Assembly: GCF_901709675.1 (NCBI RefSeq)
Contig: NC_051087.1
Coordinates: 2,686,001 to 2,750,000, forward strand
DNA from: Syngnathus acus
Taxonomy: Eukaryota > Chordata > Actinopteri > Syngnathiformes > Syngnathidae
Direction: 5' to 3'
Length of the DNA: 64,000 nucleotides
Shown here: in pieces, positions 37,001-46,000 of the stretch
Position numbering within the stretch: the stretch's first letter is position 1
Layout of the letters: every line of letters starts with the position of its first letter
The notes under the pieces: generated by a model
The model's input: the letters and a program-made list of their open reading frames with translations, nothing else
Told to the model about the DNA's origin: nothing
The model's database searches: none
Program-made: the position numbers and the translations under genes

Positions 37001-40000
37001 TTTAAATTAAACATGCTGCTAGAGAGGCTAAAAGAGTGGAGCAGATGGTCATCGCCACTTAGTACGGCACCTAAATGTTCAGTACGAAAAACACCAAAAC
37101 ACTGGAGTCTTTAAAAAAAAAAAAAAAAAGTCAAAGCACAAGACGAGCAGCAAATAACTTTTCTTTATACCTTCGCTCTTTTGCTCGATGGGCGAGCATC
37201 CAGTAGTTGAATGAGTGCCCACAGGATGAGCACATTATCACTCATGGACTCAGCTGAAGCTTCCAGAAAGCCCGAGGTCTGCTACGGATTACACTCTAAT
37301 GGTGCCCTTTAATCACAACACAACACTGACTGACAGCCAGACAAAAAAAAAAAAAAAAACCTACAAGAGTAAACTTGATGCTCTGTTGTCGACTGGATCG
37401 TAGAAAAGTTATAGTGGAAGCTCCAAAGAGAAGTTAATCAGTTTAAAGTGGAAATTAAAATAAAATCAAACTATCCACCATTTGAAGAAGCTACGTTGAA
37501 AGAAATCCTAGGTTTGATTCATTAGATCGTTGTGCTAAATTCAATTTGTAATTAGACGGTTACCGGGACAACGTGCGTGGCAATACACACAAAAGAAAAA
37601 GACGCAAAAAAGCAAAACACAATTATGGAGGTAAAGTTAAAGTCTTATGAGACTTTTTTTTTTCTCCAGAAAATTCTGGTTGAACTTCACAGTGTTAAAC
37701 TTGTGAATGTTGCGTTGTGGAGATGTGTAGTTTGCTACTGGCCGGGGACCGCCGTGGGTCCTCGGTGAGCACAAAAACAGATGTTCATCACGCGCTACCT
37801 TTACCTCGGCATCAACTTAAGTGAGCACGGACACGGAACTCGCAATGGGTCTTATTCTCCTCTCGTATTCCCCAAAGCTATGCGGCCTGATAATAACAAT
37901 AATAGAAGAAGAAAAAAAAAGAAATCCCAACACCGCGGGATGAGCGGAGTGTTCAAAGCTGCCACTCTGGCCTGTTTTCAAATGAGCGCCGCGTCTCCTC
38001 CGCCTCGTGCTCCTGTTGCGATCAGCACTTTGATCACCTTGGACGGGGAACTTCCAACCAAAAACATTTAAATTTAAAATCACATCTGCCCCGACAACCC
38101 GAGCATTAGAATTTAACAGGTGTTCCGGAGGAACTTGTTACGGAATTTGTGATTACGTGCCCAAATACACACGCGCTTTTAATTCAGTGCCTTTTTTTTT
38201 TTTTTTTTTCCCGTCTCTCGCACAACCTGTCAGTGAAATTGCAGAGTGGGAACCAGAACGCCCTCCCGACTGAGCGCTCCCGCTTTGGGACGGCGGATCT
38301 GTTTACCTGCTCGCTTGATGTCAGTAGGTGTGAAAGTTAAAGACACAAAAGATGGGATCTCCAAGCTGCTAGCGAGCGTTCAACTTTCGACACGTGCTAC
38401 ACGCAAACAGCGCCTCTTCTAAATATCGTATTAATTACCGGCAGGAAGACTACGCCGCTGTAATTAATTAACGGCTAAACGATCCATTTATACATACGGG
38501 CGGCTGGTTAAATTACCGGGGTTAAGTGGTGCGGGGCGATGGCGTCTCGCTTAGGATCTGATATCTGCGACAGTCTGCCGGTTATTACCGAGCGGTCCGA
38601 TTGACCGAGCGCAAAAACTCATCAGCTGCCGTGAAGATGTTATCTGACAAAGTCTGGTCCTGCGGCGTGATGTGGGCAAATAAATAAAAAAAATCGCATA
38701 TCTTTTCACCTCATTAGCTGCCACTTAATTTGAATGCGGTTTTCATCTGGCTTCGAGGCGCTCTCTAACTCGAGGGTGACAGTTCAAAGATGGCCGCATT
38801 GCAAACTCAAAAACTGGCATCTGCTCACGGCTATGTGACTACTGTGACCTCAAAGGCAGACTGGCCTACCGTCACTAAAACAGTTTTTCTCACCTTCAAG
38901 TTGGTTTGTCTGTTGCTTGAGATGGAAATTTCTGCCCGCTGAGTTTGTCGCTGCTGTTGTTGTTGTTGCAGCTGGGCCTGCAGTTGCAAGATGTGCTTCT
39001 CCTTGTGGGCCAGCTGGCTGCTCAGCTCCTGGTGGCTCTGCCGCAGCTTGGCCTCACTTGACATGAGGGTCTGGTAGCATTGGCTCAACTCGCTGTAGAG
39101 CTGTCAAATGACATATGGGGGGCATGACTAGGCAGCCTAAAAAAATCGGTCCCAGCGGGTACTTGTTAGGCCCAAGGACAACTTAGATGCGTGTGTACCT
39201 TCTGACACGAATTGGTGTCAGCAGTATGCGCTTCTTCCTGGTTCCTCATCACCTTCTGCGTGTCCACGTTGAGTCCCTCCAGTTGCTTGATCAGCTGGCT
39301 CTGGGCCGCCGCGTGCTCTGCGCTCCGTTTGTACAACATCTGCACTTCGCTGAACTCACACCTGCCAACGCACACAAAGCGCGTCGCGCAAATTAATTTC
39401 GCCACAACCGCGCGACCGATAAAGAACGCTTAATACGAATCAATTCCCAGAGTTGCTGCGGAATTACAAGCGTAAAGTGCTCCTCGAACGCGCGAAGCCA
39501 TCTTTAATCACCGAGCTAAAACCTTGAGAGGCCTTGGCGAGCTCCGAATGTGACTGACACATTAGAGCGCGGCGGCCATTAAAACAGAAAAGTAGTTAAA
39601 GAAAAAAGAAGAAAAAAAAGATGAGATTACCACTAAGGCTCCTAACGGTTCCCAGAGTTTTTATCATATCGACTACAGCTTAGCCAAAGCCTGCCCAGTT
39701 TCCCTTTTCTGCCTCCTTAAAAGCGCATCCACTATTCGGGGCTTACGGGGTGGCTTTAGGTGAGCCGCGCTTGGAAATATCAGTGTCACCCCCGAGCCTC
39801 TGCGTTGAAAGCGGGGGGTACTTAGCGCCATCCGCATGCACACTCAGCACTAAACGTAAACTCGTTGAAAGCAGATGAGGCGTGCGGTGGCACGTGTAGC
39901 GCACCCGAGTTTGCGAAGCTGATGGTCTTTTGTTGCCACTTCCTGTTCTTTGGTGGAGAGGCGAGCTGCCAGGGCGCTGTTGTGGCTCTGCGTGGTGGAT

Positions 40001-43000
40001 ACCTCCTGCCGGGCGATGCGCACTTCTTCCTCAAGATCCTGGAAGGGTAATTTTGGAGAAAGTCATGGCAAGGATTTGTAAATAGTCAAATGTACACATT
40101 CATGGAAAATATAACTTTATTCTCAACATATTTTAAGAAGAAAAATAAAATAATAAAATATTTGTTCCCACTATTTGTAATTTCACATTTCTTAGTGTCT
40201 GCCGCTTTCCTTTTTATTTGAACTAACCATAAACAAAATAGCCTATTTTTAGTCATCAATCACCCCCAAAAAACATTCCTCCAGGTGAAATCCATTTTTT
40301 TCCACATATATAGCAGAAGCTATTCTTCCATGAGTGCTTTCAAAGTGTGCTTTTGCTGCAGCAAATTTTTTTTCCCTTTCTTTCCTGAGGTTGGTTTGAG
40401 AGGAGAAGGAGCGAGGGATCAGCGATGTCAAGGTGTGCAGAAGAAATGGAAACGCCGCAGAGGACAAGGACCATCGCGTGCGTGTGCTCCAAACCTTGAC
40501 TCTGGCCTGAGCAGCCTCCCTCTGGTCACGCTGGTGGTGGGCCCGCCTCTCCTTCTCCTCCAGGTCAGCTTGCAGGGCGACGCAGCGGGACGCTAATCCC
40601 CCTTTCTCCTCCTCGAGTGCACGCGCCGCCCGCTGCGCCTCCTCCTCTTTCCTCCCACACTCCGTCTTCAATTCCTGGATGAGGATGAGGGAGGCGCGCG
40701 TGTCAGGGGACGGGGTCGAGAGGGCCAAATCAACAATAACACGAGAAAAACAAAAAAGTTATGATGGAGGAGCTTTTCCCTTCCCCTTGCGTTTCAGATT
40801 GTTTGCTACCGGCACAAGTCCAAAAAAAAAAAGTTCCGGTTGTGCCATATACAGTAGATGTGTGATTTATTTCACACGCAACAATGGAAAAATTGAAATG
40901 ACATTTTTACAATTCATTGAAAAATACAGCGATGTTTTGATAGCCATGTTTATGAAGTTATTAAGTAAATGAGATTTGTCACAATGGATTCATGCACAGC
41001 TCATTTTCAAATTGAGCCACAATTTTGCCACTGTTTACCTTTAAAATATTTTAAAAACCAGAGGTGTTTTTTCCCCCCAATATACACTTAGGGTCACATA
41101 AACCCATCTTTGATTCAAGTTTGCTGTCTCGAGTTTCCCCTTGTTTTTTTAAATAACAGTAGGGGCTCTACCGATCCATGAATATGTAATGCTTGGCGGG
41201 GCTTTGATATTTTGTTTTTCCCCTAATTTAGAGCGGGAGATGCCCGCGTGAGCCGCTGATTGGCCGAGGTCACCTGCACCGTGGGGCTCGCGCTCGCCGG
41301 CCGCACGCCGACAAAAGGGCCGCCGTGTCGGCTTTAATGAGAACGGCGCCGGGCGCGAGGCCCGTTCGACTGGCCTTTTGATGCTGTCCCCCTGCCATCT
41401 CTCGCCGTGAGACGGCAGCAAAACAGTGAGAGGACTGTTCCTCTATCAATTAATCATAGCCGGGTCCCACGCGGTCATAATTAGGGGGCGTCCGCGGCGA
41501 AAGACGCGCTCTCGCCACTCTCCTCCCCATTGATGCGGTCATTAAGTATTTATCTGCAAGTTAACAACCGGCTTTTCTTTTGCTGGTCCTTACCAGCTGT
41601 TAAGTATTCTCTGCGGCAGGACAAATCCGGAAGGAAAAAGCCACAAAGCTCGCCATTGCGTTCAAGAGGAATCCGAGCTACATTTGACGGACCCACCTGC
41701 AGTTGCGCGCTCTTGTCGAGCAGCTGTTGACTCACGGCGTCCAGCTCGCTCTTCATTAAAGCCACCTCCTCGGCCATCGATGGGCATCGCTTGTTCACCT
41801 CTTGCTGCTTTTCGGACACTTGCTGCGGATAGAAAGCGGGCAAAAAGAGAAGCTAAAAAAAAGTCTTTGCCGAGGCGAAATCAAACACTTACAACAGTCT
41901 CGGATCGTATTGGGCTCGACTTGAACGTCACGTGACCAAACTCAGAATGCAGTTGAGCCGTGATTGGGCGAGCAACTCTGATGTCATTTTTAGTTGGCGA
42001 CAGGTGGCAAAATGCAAATAAAAACGCTAAAATCAGATTTTGCTGCTTAATTCTGTCAGCTTTTGCGGGCCTCCCGGCCTCGCTACGTAGGCGGCGGCGA
42101 TTTGGAATCGTGTTATAATCCGCGACCTTCTGCGAGCGTGCACTCGTCTCAAATAACACGCTGCTCTGGGATGCAATTAACTGCCACGATGTGGGAAATG
42201 GCTCTGATCCGTCCGGATTGTGGATTTAGGCCCTCGCCACTTCCGGATTGCTGTGCTAAGAGCGCGGAGGTGGTTGGGGGGCTTTCATCGAGATTTAGAC
42301 GTGGGAGCGTCAGATAAATTCAAACGTTGATAATGAGGTCGGCGTGAACAATTTGAGCCTCGGTCGTGCTCAATTTGTAAGAGGGGAGGGGGAACGACGC
42401 TTTTTAAGGTCGAGGACAGAAAGCTTAGCACGTGCATTTCCTATATGGTTAACAATGAAAGTTTATAACAGTTTAGAAAAAGTAGTGGGAGCAACAACAT
42501 GGAATGAGATTTTTTTTTATAAAAAAAGAAAAAATCCCGACACATTACCTGCTTCAGATCCTGTATCTGCAAGTCTTTGGCCTGAAGGATCTCCAGCACC
42601 TTCCTGTCCTTCATCTCACCTTTGTGCTTCTCCCTAAAAGACAGAATGGTGGAAGATTTACAAACCTTCAGATCAAAGTCACTTCTTAAAAGAGACTATG
42701 ATGGAGAAATGCATGGAAAGGGCAAAGAAATAGCAGACTGGGAGGAATTCCCAAGTCACCACGCTCCCGGGAACATTGTTGAATGATATCGTCAGAGTCT
42801 CCCACACATTTTTCAACCTAAGAACCTTTTTAAACACCGCGGAAGGAACTTATGTATTCTGAAAGAGTTTAAATGCACCCAACAGACCTCAAACTAAGGC
42901 CCATAGGCCCGACCAGGCCCATCACAACACTTTGTGTGGCCCGCCGAAGCAAATCTTGACTTCCACGATTCTTGCTGCAATGCCACAAAATTGAAATCAT

Positions 43001-46000
43001 AGATAAAAAAATTAAAAAAAGAAGAAAATTCGAAAGATTTACAGGAAACACCGCAGTGAACTTTCCTTTCAGCCCCCCCTGGCACATCTTTAATCATGTG
43101 AACTTCTAGGGAGACAAAAACAGAGCAGCAATTGGGGACCGGTTTGTTTCAACTGCTGGAGGCCACCTCCCTCCCTCCCTCATCGCTCACTCCCGCTACA
43201 CCTCCCATCTTCAAGGCCTTTCCTCCAGTCTCTTTGCCTCTTCTGATCAGCTTTCTCCCCTGATAGATGCTGAAATAAGTATCTGGCGGGTTCCCTTGGG
43301 GGTAAGCGATGGAACGCGAGCTGCCCTAGCTACATCTCCTGGTGCGTCGAGGCTCACCGCGTAAAGCAACCAATCGCTCCTCCAAAAAAAAAAAAAATCC
43401 ACAAGAGGGGAAAGGAGGGGGTTTGAACGGAGGCTCCCGGTGGGGACCCGCGCTTGACTGGAGTCGACACAATTACCATGTCAATATCCTCCTGTGCATC
43501 AGGTGATATAGTACACACGCTGCGATGTTCCCCCGGCGGTCTCGGCGGACCAGCACACTTTGATGGGTTTCCTGCGGGGGCTGTGAACTAACTGAAGAAG
43601 CTGAGACGAAACACCGGGACGCACCTGTAGCAACTCTCTCGACGCGCTTACTATACACGGTGTCTATTTTTTTAACTCTCCTGTTTGGAATCTGTTAACA
43701 ACTCTCAGGGCCTTGATATTGTAGCTTCAGTGCATCCATCTTTATTTATTGAAGCTATTTTCAAACCGGGTGTGTGACTCGGTCGAGAAGATTTGTCATC
43801 GACTATTTTATGTTAACGTGGCTAGAAACGACAAAAATAATCACGTATATGACTTTAAAAAAAACAAAACCTGAGAAGCCAGATATTCCCGTCCTTGGAT
43901 GTTTTGGTCCAGGAACAGGACAGAAGCCGCCGATATTAGATTACATTTATCCACACGGGCATTGTCAGGAAAACGGTACATATTTTATCTTTGCTGAACG
44001 TTCCCATGCCAGTGATCTTGATGCGGCTTAGCCACTCGGTGAAAAAAGGTCATAGTCAATCTGAATTTATCCGTTAAAGACGCCCGTTGGCAGGGGTCTT
44101 TGGACGGTCCACGACGGGAGCCGAGTAAGCGTGTTTTCATTAAAAAGGTTTCCGTGGCTGAACGGCGATGCTGAGGATAACAAGGCTTAAATGGGCATCT
44201 GCGGAAAATTCCGTCCTAACCCCGCCAGAACGGCCAAGGTGCCTTACGTCCGCCGAGCGACTTTCACGCTGATCTCGCCGCACTGGAGAAAAATAAATAA
44301 AAATGAATGGACTCACCGCTCAACTACCAGACTCACTGCCTGGGTCAAGTCGGGATGCTCCACTTGAAGTCGTTTCCACAGGGACCACACAAAGTCTTTA
44401 TCGGCCTGAGAAAACAAAGTTATTATCACAAAATGGACTGAACGAGCAGCGACATCACGACAATATTTGCTCAAAACGCAGCGAGTGCTTGTTTTTTTTT
44501 TTTTTTTTAATTTGGACCCTTATTAACATTCGGCAACATTTTCCTTTAACTTCCCTCCAGTAAGGACAGCAGGAAAACATGTCAGTTTTCTCTCCCCTCA
44601 AAAACAAAAATGAAGAGGAATCGCTGATGACATTAGCATACCAGGGAAAAGAGAAGCCCATCAATAATTTAGGCCGTCTTGTACAAAATAATTTTTGATG
44701 GGCCCGGGTCGGCTCTGAACGCCAGCGCCTGGGATGTGACCTTCGACTCAAGGGGAGCAAGCATTGACACTTGTCACCATGCACTATTTATGATCGGCGA
44801 GGGGGCTGGCATTCCATGTTGATACGGAGTTTCTTCATTAATCAAGCGCTCCACATCTGTTTTTAAGCAGCCCCAAAGAAACTCAAAACCGATGACAGAC
44901 CGAGTCATCTTCAAGTCGACCAACCCGGCCGGCCTCTGCCTGCCTGCCGCATTACCAATTCAAATTGTCTCTGGAGTTTTTTAAAGCTACATTTGGTTTA
45001 ATGAGGGACATCTACGGCGAGAAAAAAAACCCACACATTTCTGACATTAAAAGACAGAATTACACCAAATCGACTTGATATAAAATTATCTGATAAATTA
45101 TGTTCACATCATCACAAGATAAAAGTCATCCCTCCCACTGGAATCCGCCGGTCTCCAATTAGTACATGAATTTTAGCCCCCCATCTCAAAAGTGTCTCAT
45201 CAATTATTTAGTCAAATGGCAGAGCGGACCTTGATGAGACCATGAGAGGAACATATCAAGTGGAAGGAGTGTCAAGCTAAGCTATCCACGCGTATCTGCG
45301 GCCGTGGAAGAGCTGCCGGAGATTCTGCAATGCGGCTCGAGTCGAATAAACATGCAAGACCCTTTAGCCGCCATTAGCCGTGTTTGGTCAAGAACCTCAT
45401 CAGCGCGCGTTAAAACATGTGTCGGATGTGCGTTTGATGGCCGGATGAATTATTCAGTTTTCATGTTAAGACAGCGAAACACCACGGGCCAAACATAGCC
45501 ACTGGAATCCAGCCACACATGATAATTAAATTAGCATCAGTCTAGCAGGAGCACTTGCTGGCTGACAGATGGGCGCCTTTGTAGTTAATGGCTGTCCCTG
45601 AGTACATCTTGCCAGAGACTTAAGACATCACTGATATTCAAATGGCAATATTTAAATGGTACACTACAGGAATAAAGCCCCCCCCCCCCCTAATTAGACG
45701 GTCCGGAGCTCTGATGTCATATTCCGTGAATGAGACCACCGAGGATGTTGCGCCTTTCAGGCAGTTTAGTGGCAGTAAGAAAATCAGAGGGAAGCGATCG
45801 GCTTGTTGACTGGAAATGTTACGCACTTTCATTTTGGTCAAAATATACTTATTGAATTAGGTCAGAAAATAAAATATTTTTAAAAAAAATAGCCTGGAAC
45901 TAAGAATTATTTCAGTAAGCAATGAAAGGGTTGATCCGATTTTTAAAGATAAGTTTCAAAATTATGATGATCAAAATAGCAATTACGTCGATAATTATTT

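Noticed and set aside
38575-38662. Minus-strand frame DQTLSDNIFTAADEFLRS after cacgccgcag as a centlein exon
   Set aside because: The donor options leave poor consensus or the wrong phase, and there is no similarity to centlein.
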